Source of the DNA: an uncultured Eubacteriales bacterium
Lineage (GTDB): Bacteria > Bacillota > Clostridia > Christensenellales > CAG-138
Length of the DNA: 20,268 nucleotides
Assembly: GCA_900542615.1 (NCBI GenBank)
Contig: UQOG01000024.1
Span: 1 to 20,268, forward strand
Direction: 5' to 3'
A program made the position numbers and the translations under genes. This document shows positions 13,932 through 20,268 of the stretch, one piece after another (the first letter of the stretch is position 1; each line of letters opens with the position of its first letter). The notes beneath the pieces are model-generated. The model was not told the origin of the DNA. It saw nothing but the letters and a program-made list of their open reading frames with translations, and made no database searches.

Positions 13932-15197
13932 TCAATCCAGGTCGTCAAACAAGCCGGTATGGTCCAGCGTGGCAAAATAATCCTTGGGGGTTTCCGGCCG
14001 GCGCAGAAGCTGCACGCTGCCATCCTCTTCCAGCAATAGCTCCCCGCAGCGCAGCTTGCCGTTGTAGTTGTAGCCCATGGAGCGGCCGTGGGCGCCGGTA
14101 TCGTGGATCACCACCAGATCCCCCATTTCCACCTGGGGCAGCAGCCGGTCCACGGCGAACTTGTCGTTGTTTTCGCACAGGGAACCGGTCACGTCGTACA
14201 GGGTGTCCGCAGGCAAATGCGCCTTGGCCGGCACGGTGATGTGGTGGTACGCCCCGTAGAGGGCGGGCCGCATCAGGTCGCAGGCGGAAGCGTCCAGGCC
14301 CAGGTAATGCTTGTGGGTCTTTTTTTCATGCAGGGCGGTGGTGATCAGATATCCATAGGGCCCGGTCACATACCGGCCCAGCTCCATATACAGCCGGGGG
14401 GATAGGCCGTTGGGCATGGCCAGCCGGTCATAGACCTTGCGCACCTGTACGCCCACCGCCTCCATATCCACCGGCTCCTCCTCCGGCCGGTAGGGGATGC
14501 CCACGCCGCCGGACAGGTCGATGAAGCTCACCTCCACCCCGGCATAGGCCCGGGCCTCCAGGGCCAGCTGCAAAAGATCCTCCAGCAGCACGGGGAAATA
14601 GGCGGGGTCCAGGGAGCAGCTGATGAGCATGGCATGGATGCCAAAGCGCTGGGCGCCCATGGACTTGAGCATGGCGAAGGCCTCCAGCAATTGGTCCTTG
14701 GTCATGCCGAATTTGGAATCCTGCAAATTCCCCATGATGGCGTTGCGGTCCAGGGAAAAATGGCCGGGGTTATAGCGGCAGCAAACGGTTTGGGGGATGC
14801 CGCCGTGGGCGGCCAGATATGGCACATGGGTCAAGTCGTCCAGGTTGATGATAGCTCCCAGGGACCGGGCGTAGGCATATTCCTCCCCCGGGGTATCGTT
14901 GGAGCTGAACATGATCCGGTCCCCGGCGATGCCCAGCCGCTGGCACAGCATCAATTCCGTCATGGAGGCGCAGTCCATGCCGCAGCCCAAATCCCGCAGC
15001 AAGGCCAGGATGCCGGGGGTGGGGGTGGCCTTTACGGCAAAGTATTCCCGGAACCCGGGGTTCCAGCCAAAGGCGGCCTGTAAGCCCCGGATACAGCGGC
15101 GGATGCCGCCCGCGTCATACAGGTGGAAGGGGGTTGGATATTGTTCCACGATGGAGCGAAGCTGCTCCAGGGAAAAGGGGAGGGGTTTTCCGGCCAT
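13932..15197 (-). CDS. lysA: Diaminopimelate decarboxylase
   Basis: A 421-residue fold-type III PLP enzyme that decarboxylates meso-diaminopimelate to L-lysine, the last step of lysine synthesis. Seen: an N-terminal alanine-racemase-like barrel with the PLP lysine K56 in YFAVKATP, CGMDCAS, GIHAM, SGGVGIPYRP (the phosphate-binding Gly loop) and MELGRYV. The C-terminal domain has YDVTGSLCENNDKF, with C341 at the substrate-binding cysteine position, and HDTGAHG. The CENND/HDTGAHG version, in place of CESGD/CDAGAYG, is one I associate with Clostridia; substrate preference (diaminopimelate versus another diamino acid) is therefore likely but not certain. The ATG has AAAGGAG at a good distance. It has its own promoter, leader hairpin and terminator. 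Confidence 0.9.
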   Translation of the reverse strand: MAGKPLPFSLEQLRSIVEQYPTPFHLYDAGGIRRCIRGLQAAFGWNPGFREYFAVKATPTPGILALLRDLGCGMDCASMTELMLCQRLGIAGDRIMFSSNDTPGEEYAYARSLGAIINLDDLTHVPYLAAHGGIPQTVCCRYNPGHFSLDRNAIMGNLQDSKFGMTKDQLLEAFAMLKSMGAQRFGIHAMLISCSLDPAYFPVLLEDLLQLALEARAYAGVEVSFIDLSGGVGIPYRPEEEPVDMEAVGVQVRKVYDRLAMPNGLSPRLYMELGRYVTGPYGYLITTALHEKKTHKHYLGLDASACDLMRPALYGAYHHITVPAKAHLPADTLYDVTGSLCENNDKFAVDRLLPQVEMGDLVVIHDTGAHGRSMGYNYNGKLRCGELLLEEDGSVQLLRRPETPKDYFATLDHTGLFDDLD

Positions 15198-15226
15198 AGG
15201 CGGCTCCTTTCAAGCGTCATCCGCAG

Positions 15227-15267
15227 GTCTATCGCCCCACCGGCAAAAGGGGATGGAACCGATAGAC
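15227..15267 (-). promoter_or_regulatory. Leader hairpin just upstream of lysA
   Basis: An exact 8-bp stem, GTCTATCG/CGATAGAC (15260-15267 with 15227-15234), encloses a CCCC/GGGG inner stem. It lies between the promoter and the lysA ribosome binding site. It is far too short and simple for a lysine riboswitch and has no T-box motif. It may affect mRNA stability or translation. Confidence 0.5.
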
Positions 15268-15285
15268 GGCAAACATACATGCATT

Positions 15286-15315
15286 AGTATAATCGGGAAA
15301 GCCGGCCAAAATCAA
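15286..15315 (-). promoter_or_regulatory. Candidate sigma-A promoter of lysA
   Basis: Minus strand: TTGATT (15310-15315), an 18-bp spacer, TATACT (15286-15291). It predicts a leader of about 80 nt that contains the hairpin at 15227-15267. Confidence 0.55.
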
Positions 15316-15382
15316 GGCCCTGACGGGAAAAACGCGGGAAAAATGAGCGATGGTTTCCTATGCCACCGCCCCTAACCCCGGT

Positions 15383-15799
15383 TCATTCCGCCGGGACGCC
15401 GCCTGCGGGGGGCGGGGTGGGATCCTGGACGGCATACCAGGCCCCATCCGCCAAAATAAAAGCCGCATCCCCTGTGATGACGTAGGAAAAGCGGGAGGCG
15501 CCGCCTTGCTCCAAGGCGATGTCGTAGACCTCCCCGCCCTCCGCGTCCCCGGGGGAAGCCCCTTGCGCAAAGGCAACCGGCTGGAATTCCAGCTGGGCGA
15601 TCCAAGCTACCAGCTCCCGGCAAGCATCCCCCTCCAGGACCTGGCTGTGGGATTCGCCCCCTAGGGTATGGGTCAAATAAAGCCGTTCCACCGGCGCATC
15701 CTTAGGCAGCAGGTCAGGCAAGGCTTCTTGGGCGGATTGGCAACCCAGCAGGCAGACTAGAGGGGCCAACAGCAATACAAGCTGAAAATAACGTTTCAT
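15383..15799 (-). CDS. Small predicted lipoprotein of unknown function
   Basis: A 138-residue protein with a clear lipoprotein signal peptide: MKRYF, hydrophobic 7-18, lipobox LLGC with Cys20. The mature part is acidic, with alternating short strands (VERLYLTHTL, SRFSYVITGDAAFILADGAWYAV) and a proline-rich end. I do not recognise a family; the pattern of repeated strands around a short helix is common in small secreted clostridial proteins. The start ATG has AAAGG 10 nt upstream, a weak site. The gene is 185 bp upstream of lysA, which has its own promoter. The function is unknown, and a link to lysA is not supported. Confidence 0.7.
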   Translation of the reverse strand: MKRYFQLVLLLAPLVCLLGCQSAQEALPDLLPKDAPVERLYLTHTLGGESHSQVLEGDACRELVAWIAQLEFQPVAFAQGASPGDAEGGEVYDIALEQGGASRFSYVITGDAAFILADGAWYAVQDPTPPPAGGVPAE

Positions 15800-15911
15800 T
15801 GCAGCGCCGCCTTTCTTAAAGAGCGTTATCTTTTTGCTGCCTTCATCTTAGCGGCAAGGGGCGCACGTGTCAAGGACAGGGAGGATGGAGGCGGGATTTT
15901 CCAGCCGGCCA

Positions 15912-15940
15912 TTACAAAACCCGGCGGGACATTGTATAAT
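15912..15940 (+). promoter_or_regulatory. Candidate promoter of the acetyltransferase unit
   Basis: A perfect TATAAT (15935-15940) is preceded at 17 bp by TTACAA (15912-15917), a poor -35. The predicted leader is about 40 nt before the ATG at 15986. Confidence 0.55.
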
Positions 15941-15985
15941 AAAGATAATCGGCTGCAAATCATGGACGCCGATAGGAGGAGAGGG

Positions 15986-16600
15986 ATGACGGAGCTGGAA
16001 AAATGCCTGGCAGGGGAATATTACAACTGCCACGACCCGGTATTCCTGGAGATGAAGGGCCGGGCCCGCAAGCTGTTGCAAGGGTACAACAGCCTGCAAT
16101 ATGATCAGAAGCGGGAAAAGGAAGCCATTCTGCGCCAGTTGCTGGGCTCCCTGGGCGATCATGTTTCCATTGCCCAGCCGTTTCTCTGCGACTATGGGAG
16201 GAATATTCACATAGGCAACAACGTATCGGTCAATATGAACTGTACCTTTGTGGATTGCAACGCCATTACCATCGGAGATCAAGTTTTGATCGCCTCCAAT
16301 GTGCAGCTTTATACCGCCGCCCATCCGGTGGAGCTGGCCCAAAGGCTGACCCCCGGCTGGGAGCCGGACGCAACGGCATACTTTTGCCGCACCTATGCCC
16401 TGCCCATCCGCATCGGGAACGGATGTTGGCTGGGGGGCGGGGTGATCGTCCTGCCGGGGGTGCAAATTGGGGATGGCGCGGTGATCGGCGCGGGCAGCGT
16501 GGTGACCAAGGATATCCCGGCAAACGTGCTGGCGGTGGGGAACCCTTGCCGGGTGTTGCGCCCCATCAACGGGGCGGATGCGAGAAACCTTAGCATATAA
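15986..16600 (+). CDS. Sugar O-acetyltransferase, left-handed beta-helix (Maa/LacA family)
   Basis: A 204-residue trimeric-type acetyltransferase. An N-terminal helical cap (MTELEKCLAGEYYNCHDP, the Mac domain) is followed by hexapeptide repeats (GDHVSIAQPF to GDGAVIGAGSVVTKDIP) of the left-handed beta-helix. The catalytic His113 lies in YTAAHPV, and the closing GNPCRVLR loop is typical. It moves acetyl from acetyl-CoA to a hydroxyl of a sugar such as maltose, glucose or a galactoside; the acceptor here is unknown. I chose ATG 15986 because AGGAGG stands 7 nt upstream, while an in-frame ATG at 15932 overlaps the promoter. The following gene starts 53 bp downstream. Confidence 0.93.
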   Translation: MTELEKCLAGEYYNCHDPVFLEMKGRARKLLQGYNSLQYDQKREKEAILRQLLGSLGDHVSIAQPFLCDYGRNIHIGNNVSVNMNCTFVDCNAITIGDQVLIASNVQLYTAAHPVELAQRLTPGWEPDATAYFCRTYALPIRIGNGCWLGGGVIVLPGVQIGDGAVIGAGSVVTKDIPANVLAVGNPCRVLRPINGADARNLSI

Positions 16601-16653
16601 GCGTAATACAAGGGGACAACGTACCCAGGGAATAAACAAAGGAGAGGATAAGG

Positions 16654-17088
16654 ATGCTAAAGGAATTATTGGAACAGGGCTTTGGCCTGGAGGAAGGGTA
16701 CAACTGCGCGGAGCGCATCATCTATGGGGCGAATCAAGCCTATGGGATGGGCCTTAGCAAGGAGAGCCTAAAGCTGTTTGCCGGCATGGGCGGCGGCATG
16801 GCGGTGGGAGAGATGTGCGGGGCCATCACGGCTAGCGTGGGGGTGCTCAGCCATTTCTTCGTCCGGGACCGGGCCCACGAGCCGGAGGGAAAGATCAAAC
16901 CTTTGAGCGTGGAATTCGTCAAGCGGTTTGTGGAGCGGATGGATTGCTACCGGTGCGATTGCAGCCGGCTCAAGGAGCTATACCGGATACCCGACGGCAA
17001 CTGCGAGCGGGTGATTCTGGGAGCGGCGGAGGTATTGGACGCATTTTTGATTGAACATGGGGCCGTCCAGCCTCCGGCAGCAGGGTAA
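16654..17088 (+). CDS. C_GCAxxG_C_C-family protein
   Basis: A 144-residue cysteine-rich protein, named after its motif. Seen: GYNCAERII near the N-terminus, then FAGMGGGMAVGEMCGAITASVGVL, then DCYRCDC and GNCERVILGAAEVLD. The spacing of conserved cysteines and the glycine-rich central helix match this family, thought to be redox or metal-binding but with no proved activity. There is no signal peptide. AAAGGAG lies 10 nt upstream of the ATG. It is 11 bp upstream of the opine-dehydrogenase-family gene and very likely cotranscribed and translationally linked with it. Confidence 0.85.
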   Translation: MLKELLEQGFGLEEGYNCAERIIYGANQAYGMGLSKESLKLFAGMGGGMAVGEMCGAITASVGVLSHFFVRDRAHEPEGKIKPLSVEFVKRFVERMDCYRCDCSRLKELYRIPDGNCERVILGAAEVLDAFLIEHGAVQPPAAG

Positions 17089-17099
17089 GGGAGGCATCG

Positions 17100-18203
17100 A
17101 TGCGGGAAGAAACCGACAGCAGAGCGATTGCCGTCCTGGGGGGCGGTAATGGCGCCCACGCCTTGGCGGCGGACCTGGCGCTGCGGGGGCACCGGGTGCG
17201 GATGTATTACCGGCGCCGGCGGGCCAGGCAGGTGTTTGCGACCGGGGAGATCCAGGTTTCCGGCGCGTTTTCCGGCACAGCCCGGCTGGAACTGGTGACC
17301 GACGAGCTGGCAAAGGCAGTGGCCGGGGCGGATTACGTATGCCTGGCGGCCCCGGCCTACAGCCATGAGACCTATGGCCATATGCTCAAGGGGTTGTTGG
17401 ACCCAAACCAGGTATTGGTGCTTTGCCCGGGCGCATTCGGGTCGCTACAGATGCGGCGCATTTGGGCGGAAGCGCCCGCGCCTGTCATCGTGGAAACCAA
17501 CAACCTACCCTATGGGGCCCGGCTGACCGGGGACGGCCAGGTGACGGTATTCGGGCGCAACGTGGTGAACGTGGCCTGTATGCCCGCTTCCGCCGGGCCG
17601 GATCTGTTGCCCAGGCTGCAGGCAGACCTGTTTGACATCGGCCGGCTGGAACGGGATGTGGTAGCCTGCGGCCTGTCGCTGGTGAACCCGGCCTTACATC
17701 CGGGGCCCTGTTTGGTGAACGCCAGCAGCATCGAGCGGCCGGATGTGGATTTCTTTTTGTATGAGCACGGCTTTACCCCGGCGGCGGCCAAGCTGGCTTT
17801 GGCGGTGGACCGGGAACGGGTGGCTGTGGCCAGGGCATTGGGATATGGAGACTTGCAGCCGGTGGCGGACTTTGCCCACATCCCGGCGGACTATACCTGG
17901 CAGCAGCTGTATATGGCCATCCATGGGAACATCACCCATACGGTGATCCGGGGCCCCAATGACCTGGAACATCGGTATCTGACGGAGGATATTCCCTATG
18001 GTCTGGTACCCTGGGTATATCTTGGCAGATGGGCCGGGGTAGCCATGCCTAAAACCGACGCCATCGTCCAACTGTTTCAAACCATCCATGGGGTGGATTG
18101 GTACCAGGCGGGCTGTACCCCCGCAAAGCTGGGGATCGATACCATGCAGCCGAAAGCCTTCGCCAACTATTTGCAGACCGGGGTGTTTCAGCCGGGAGAA
18201 TAA
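17100..18203 (+). CDS. NAD(P)-dependent opine dehydrogenase family protein
   Basis: A 367-residue two-domain oxidoreductase. The N-terminal Rossmann domain (about 8-180) has the dinucleotide motif VLGGGNGAHALA (12-23) and a basic patch RMYYRRRRAR that may favour NADP. The C-terminal octopine/nopaline dehydrogenase domain (about 185-335) has the family NPALHPGP segment with the likely catalytic His200, then ASSIERP and a helical end. The family reductively couples an amino acid with an alpha-keto acid, or acts on related substrates; here the substrate is unknown. AGGGAGG lies 5 nt before the ATG. It is the last gene of the acetyltransferase/C_GCAxxG_C_C/opine unit, with no obvious terminator after the stop. 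Confidence 0.87.
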   Translation: MREETDSRAIAVLGGGNGAHALAADLALRGHRVRMYYRRRRARQVFATGEIQVSGAFSGTARLELVTDELAKAVAGADYVCLAAPAYSHETYGHMLKGLLDPNQVLVLCPGAFGSLQMRRIWAEAPAPVIVETNNLPYGARLTGDGQVTVFGRNVVNVACMPASAGPDLLPRLQADLFDIGRLERDVVACGLSLVNPALHPGPCLVNASSIERPDVDFFLYEHGFTPAAAKLALAVDRERVAVARALGYGDLQPVADFAHIPADYTWQQLYMAIHGNITHTVIRGPNDLEHRYLTEDIPYGLVPWVYLGRWAGVAMPKTDAIVQLFQTIHGVDWYQAGCTPAKLGIDTMQPKAFANYLQTGVFQPGE

Positions 18204-18218
18204 AAAAATTGTCCTTTT

Positions 18219-18259
18219 GTGACTGGGTCACGGAAGGCCGGGGCGCAAAAGGGTATAAT
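18219..18259 (+). promoter_or_regulatory. Candidate trxA operon promoter with an upstream dyad
   Basis: A perfect TATAAT (18254-18259) lies about 40 nt before the trxA ATG, but no good -35 stands at the right spacing. A dyad, GTGAC-TGG-GTCAC (18219-18231), lies 22 bp upstream, where an activator could substitute for the -35. The regulator is unknown; the dyad resembles a short TGTGA/TCAC-type site, but the spacing is not that of CRP/FNR. Confidence 0.4.
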
Positions 18260-18301
18260 AAGGCCAACAACCAAGAGAAACTAAGAAAAGGAGAAGGAAC
18301 G

Positions 18302-18613
18302 ATGTCTGCGCTGATCATAACCAAAGATAATTTTGAAAAGGAAGTCATGCAATCCGACAAGCCGGTGCTGCTGGATTTCTGGGCGCCCTGGTGCGGTCCC
18401 TGCCGGATGGTATCCCCTCTGGTGGACGAGGTGGCCAATGAAGTGACCCACGCCAAGGTGGGCAAGGTGAACGTGGACGAGGAGATGGAGCTGGCCAAGA
18501 AATTCCGGGTCATGAGCATCCCCATGCTGGTGGTCATCAAGGACGGCAAGGTGGTCCATTCCTCCGTGGGCGCCCGGCCCAAGGATGATATCCTGGATAT
18601 GCTCAAGGTCTAA
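18302..18613 (+). CDS. trxA: Thioredoxin
   Basis: A 103-residue cytoplasmic thioredoxin of standard size. The active site WCGPC has Cys31 and Cys34, within DFWAPWCGPCRM. The cis-proline is in SIPMLVV, and GARPKDDI precedes the last helix. It reduces protein disulfides and here most likely supplies electrons to CcdA in the membrane. The start MSALIITK is preceded by AAAGGAG; an in-frame extension into the opine dehydrogenase gene is rejected because it adds unrelated sequence. It is the first gene of a four-gene redox operon, with the next gene 6 bp downstream. Confidence 0.96.
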   Translation: MSALIITKDNFEKEVMQSDKPVLLDFWAPWCGPCRMVSPLVDEVANEVTHAKVGKVNVDEEMELAKKFRVMSIPMLVVIKDGKVVHSSVGARPKDDILDMLKV

Positions 18614-18619
18614 GCGCCT

Positions 18620-18817
18620 ATGAAGCATCCCAAGCCCCGCAGATGGCGATTGCCGGCAATCCTGGGCATAGCCGGCTGCCTGGCAGGCTATGCCTACTAT
18701 CGATTCATCGGCTGCAGCGGCGGCTGCGCCATCACATCCAGCCCCTATATTTCCACCCTGTACGGCGGGGTGATCGGCCTGCTGCTTTCCGTAGCGGCGG
18801 CGCCGGAGAAAGGTTGA
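18620..18817 (+). CDS. Small DUF6132-family membrane protein
   Basis: A 65-residue protein with a basic N-terminus (KHPKPRRWR) and two transmembrane segments (about 11-28 and 46-61) joined by a short loop with FIGCSGGCAITSSPY. This Cys-Ser-Gly-Gly-Cys block followed by SPYISTLYGG is the mark of the DUF6132 family. Its setting between thioredoxin and CcdA suggests a role in thiol or metal chemistry at the membrane, but none is proved. The ribosome binding site is weak (AAGG at the end of trxA), so expression probably depends on coupling with trxA. It is 4 bp upstream of ccdA. Confidence 0.8.
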   Translation: MKHPKPRRWRLPAILGIAGCLAGYAYYRFIGCSGGCAITSSPYISTLYGGVIGLLLSVAAAPEKG

Positions 18818-18821
18818 GGCG

Positions 18822-19484
18822 ATGCAATATCTGATTTCATTCCTGGAGGGGATGATCACCTTCATCTCCCCCTGCCTGCTGCCCATGATCCCGGTCTATA
18901 TTTCCTATTTTGCCGGGGGCGAGGAGCGGGATACCAAAAAGACCCTGGTTTGCGCCCTGGGCTTTGTGCTGGGCTTTACCCTGGTGTTTACCGCCATGGG
19001 CGCCCTGGCCGGCACCCTGGGCAGCTTCCTAAAATCCCACCAAACCGCTGTAAACATCGTATCCGGCCTGGTGGTGATCTTCTTCGGCCTGTGCTTTATG
19101 GACGTGATCAAGGTGAACATTTTCAAAGGTTCCCAGCGTTCCGTTAACGTGAATAACATGGGCTTCTTCTCCGCCGCCTTGTTCGGCGTGGTGTTTTCCC
19201 TGGGCTGGACGCCCTGCGTAGGCGCCTTCCTGGGCTCCGCCTTGATGCTGGCTTCCCAGCAGGGTCATGTGCTGGCCGGGGTGCTGATGCTCCTGTGCTA
19301 CTCCCTGGGCCTGGGGGTTCCCTTTATCCTCAGCGCGGTCCTCATCGACAAGCTGAAGGGCACCTTCGATTTCATCAAGCGGAACTATCGCACCGTGAAT
19401 CTGATCTGCGGCGGGCTGCTGATCCTGGTGGGCGTCCTGATGGCAACCGGTATGCTGGGCAGGCTGCTGGCGGGCTTAAGCTAA
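18822..19484 (+). CDS. ccdA: Cytochrome c biogenesis/thiol-disulfide interchange membrane protein CcdA
   Basis: A 220-residue polytopic protein with six predicted helices. The two conserved redox cysteines are Cys18 in FISPCLLPMIPVY and Cys132 in GWTPCVGAFLG, one in each inverted half. CcdA carries electrons from cytoplasmic thioredoxin to extracytoplasmic thioredoxin-like proteins. AAAGGTTGAGG spans the end of the preceding gene. The thioredoxin gene upstream and the TlpA-like gene 9 bp downstream provide donor and acceptor. No cytochrome c maturation gene is in view. Confidence 0.95.
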   Translation: MQYLISFLEGMITFISPCLLPMIPVYISYFAGGEERDTKKTLVCALGFVLGFTLVFTAMGALAGTLGSFLKSHQTAVNIVSGLVVIFFGLCFMDVIKVNIFKGSQRSVNVNNMGFFSAALFGVVFSLGWTPCVGAFLGSALMLASQQGHVLAGVLMLLCYSLGLGVPFILSAVLIDKLKGTFDFIKRNYRTVNLICGGLLILVGVLMATGMLGRLLAGLS

Positions 19485-19493
19485 GGAGGCGTT

Positions 19494-20144
19494 ATGAACA
19501 AAAATAAGAAAACATTGCTATTGGTGTTGGTATTCGTCTTGCTGTTGGGCGGCGCGTACATTCTATATAATCAGCTGAGCGGCCAGGTGGCCCGGGATTC
19601 CATCGTGGTGACCCAGGAAGCGGGCAGCATATCCGGCACCCAGGAAACACAGGCTCCGGAGGCATCCCCCCAGGCGGAGGAAGAAACCCCGGCAGAAACG
19701 GAAGCGCCTGCTCAGGAGGAAGCCCCTGCGGCCCCGGATTTTACCGTGCTGGATGCGGATGGCCAGGAAGTGCGCCTTTCCGATATGCGGGGTACGCCGG
19801 TGGTGTTGAACTTCTGGGCCAGCTGGTGCCCGCCCTGCAAGAGCGAAATGCCGGACTTTGAAGAGGCCAGCAAAACCTACGAAGGCAAGGTGGCCTTCAT
19901 GATGGTGAACCTGACGGACGGAGGCCGGGAAACCGTAGATACGGCTAAGGCTTATATTGAAGAGCAGGGCTATACCTTCCCCGTTTACTTCGACACCCAG
20001 CAGGAGGCCGCCGCAGGCTATGGGGTGGTATCCATTCCCACCACCTATTTCATCGACGCCCAGGGAGGCGTGGTGGCCTATGGCCAAGGCGCGCTGGATC
20101 AGAGCGCCCTGGAGCAGGGCATCGGCATGATCCTGGGCGAGTAA
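19494..20144 (+). CDS. Membrane-anchored TlpA/ResA-like thioredoxin-fold protein
   Basis: A 216-residue extracytoplasmic thiol-disulfide oxidoreductase. A single N-terminal anchor helix (about 7-24, no lipobox) is followed by an acidic Pro/Ala/Glu linker (about 46-80) and a TlpA-type domain (about 81-216). The active site is WCPPC (Cys112, Cys115) in NFWASWCPPCKSEMP. The cis-proline is in SIPTTYFID, and the DGGRETVDTAKAY insert is typical of the TlpA/ResA group. It would receive electrons from CcdA to reduce disulfides or repair oxidised thiols outside the membrane. GGAGG lies 5 nt before the ATG. Its linker resembles that of PstS in this window in composition, but has no exact repeats. Confidence 0.92.
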   Translation: MNKNKKTLLLVLVFVLLLGGAYILYNQLSGQVARDSIVVTQEAGSISGTQETQAPEASPQAEEETPAETEAPAQEEAPAAPDFTVLDADGQEVRLSDMRGTPVVLNFWASWCPPCKSEMPDFEEASKTYEGKVAFMMVNLTDGGRETVDTAKAYIEEQGYTFPVYFDTQQEAAAGYGVVSIPTTYFIDAQGGVVAYGQGALDQSALEQGIGMILGE

Positions 20145-20170
20145 GCGGACTGGCATTGCAGGATATAACG

Positions 20171-20198
20171 AAAAGGCAGCGGATCTCCGCTGCCTTTT
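20171..20198 (+). terminator. Terminator of the trxA-ccdA-tlpA operon
   Basis: AAAAGGCAGCGGA (20171-20183) pairs with TCCGCTGCCTTTT (20186-20198). It lies 26 bp after the last stop and is symmetrical, so it could stop transcription in both directions. Confidence 0.9.
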
Positions 20199-20239
20199 GG
20201 CGTGGCGCCAGGCCCGCGGGGGGGGCGGCGGCGTTTTGC

Positions 20240-20268
20240 GGGCCGGGGGGCCGAAGGCCCCCCGGCCC
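20240..20268. repeat. Perfect G+C hairpin at the window end
   Basis: GGGCCGGGGGGCC (20240-20252) pairs exactly with GGCCCCCCGGCCC (20256-20268) around GAA, and the window ends at the last paired base. The 70 bp before it (20199-20268) is extremely G+C-rich and contains no gene. Confidence 0.85.

Noticed and set aside
15198..15315. Lysine riboswitch or T-box in the lysA leader
   Set aside because: The leader is about 80 nt with one main stem; a lysine riboswitch needs about 170 nt and five helices, and no T-box sequence or specifier structure was seen.

Overview
The window is a 20.3-kb, gene-dense, high-G+C stretch of bacterial chromosome. I infer an anaerobic member of the Clostridia (Bacillota). 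The grounds are a Spo0A-type DNA-binding domain, a sensory-type [FeFe]-hydrogenase homologue with a PAS domain, a LysA variant I associate with Clostridia, strong AGGAGG-type ribosome binding sites, sigma-A-like promoters, and a CcdA/TlpA pair with no cytochrome genes in view. Genus cannot be fixed from the sequence. No rRNA, tRNA, CRISPR array, transposase or phage gene was seen. The odd length, the start inside a gene and the end in a perfect GC hairpin suggest a whole metagenomic contig.

Layout. (1) 1-2626, minus strand: a partial hydrogenase-like H2/redox sensor whose first ~450 window bases have clearly different codon use, then a CorA-family cation transporter. (2) 2835-9464, plus strand: a complete phosphate-starvation operon, pstS-pstC-pstA-pstB-phoU-phoP-phoR, with overlapping or almost touching genes from pstC onward and a candidate PhoP-binding array of 11-bp units upstream. 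Its PstS is circularly permuted. (3) 9479-9725: a 247-bp noncoding element of nested hairpins with ~39-bp terminal inverted repeats, lying between convergent genes. (4) 9831-13661, minus strand: an apparent transcription unit of an orphan Spo0A C-terminal-domain protein (GTG start), a polytopic GT-C-like membrane protein, a cyclophilin and a two-domain family 2 glycosyltransferase. (5) 13932-15799, minus strand: lysA (diaminopimelate decarboxylase) with its own promoter, leader hairpin and terminator, and a small lipoprotein gene. (6) 15986-18203, plus strand: a sugar O-acetyltransferase, a C_GCAxxG_C_C-family protein and an opine-dehydrogenase-family protein. (7) 18302-20144, plus strand: a thiol-redox operon of thioredoxin, DUF6132 membrane protein, CcdA and a membrane-anchored TlpA/ResA-like protein, closed by a strong terminator.

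How they work together. The pst genes import phosphate, PhoU links transporter status to PhoR, and PhoR/PhoP probably control the whole operon, including themselves, through the upstream array. In the redox operon, cytoplasmic thioredoxin would pass electrons through CcdA to the outward-facing TlpA-like protein. The Spo0A-domain gene at the head of the glycosyltransferase unit suggests a link between a developmental or stationary-phase type regulator and envelope glycan work, but this is inference. The most unusual observations are the permuted PstS, the hairpin element with Spo0A-box-like sequences in its arms, the orphan Spo0A effector domain, and the compositional break inside the first gene.
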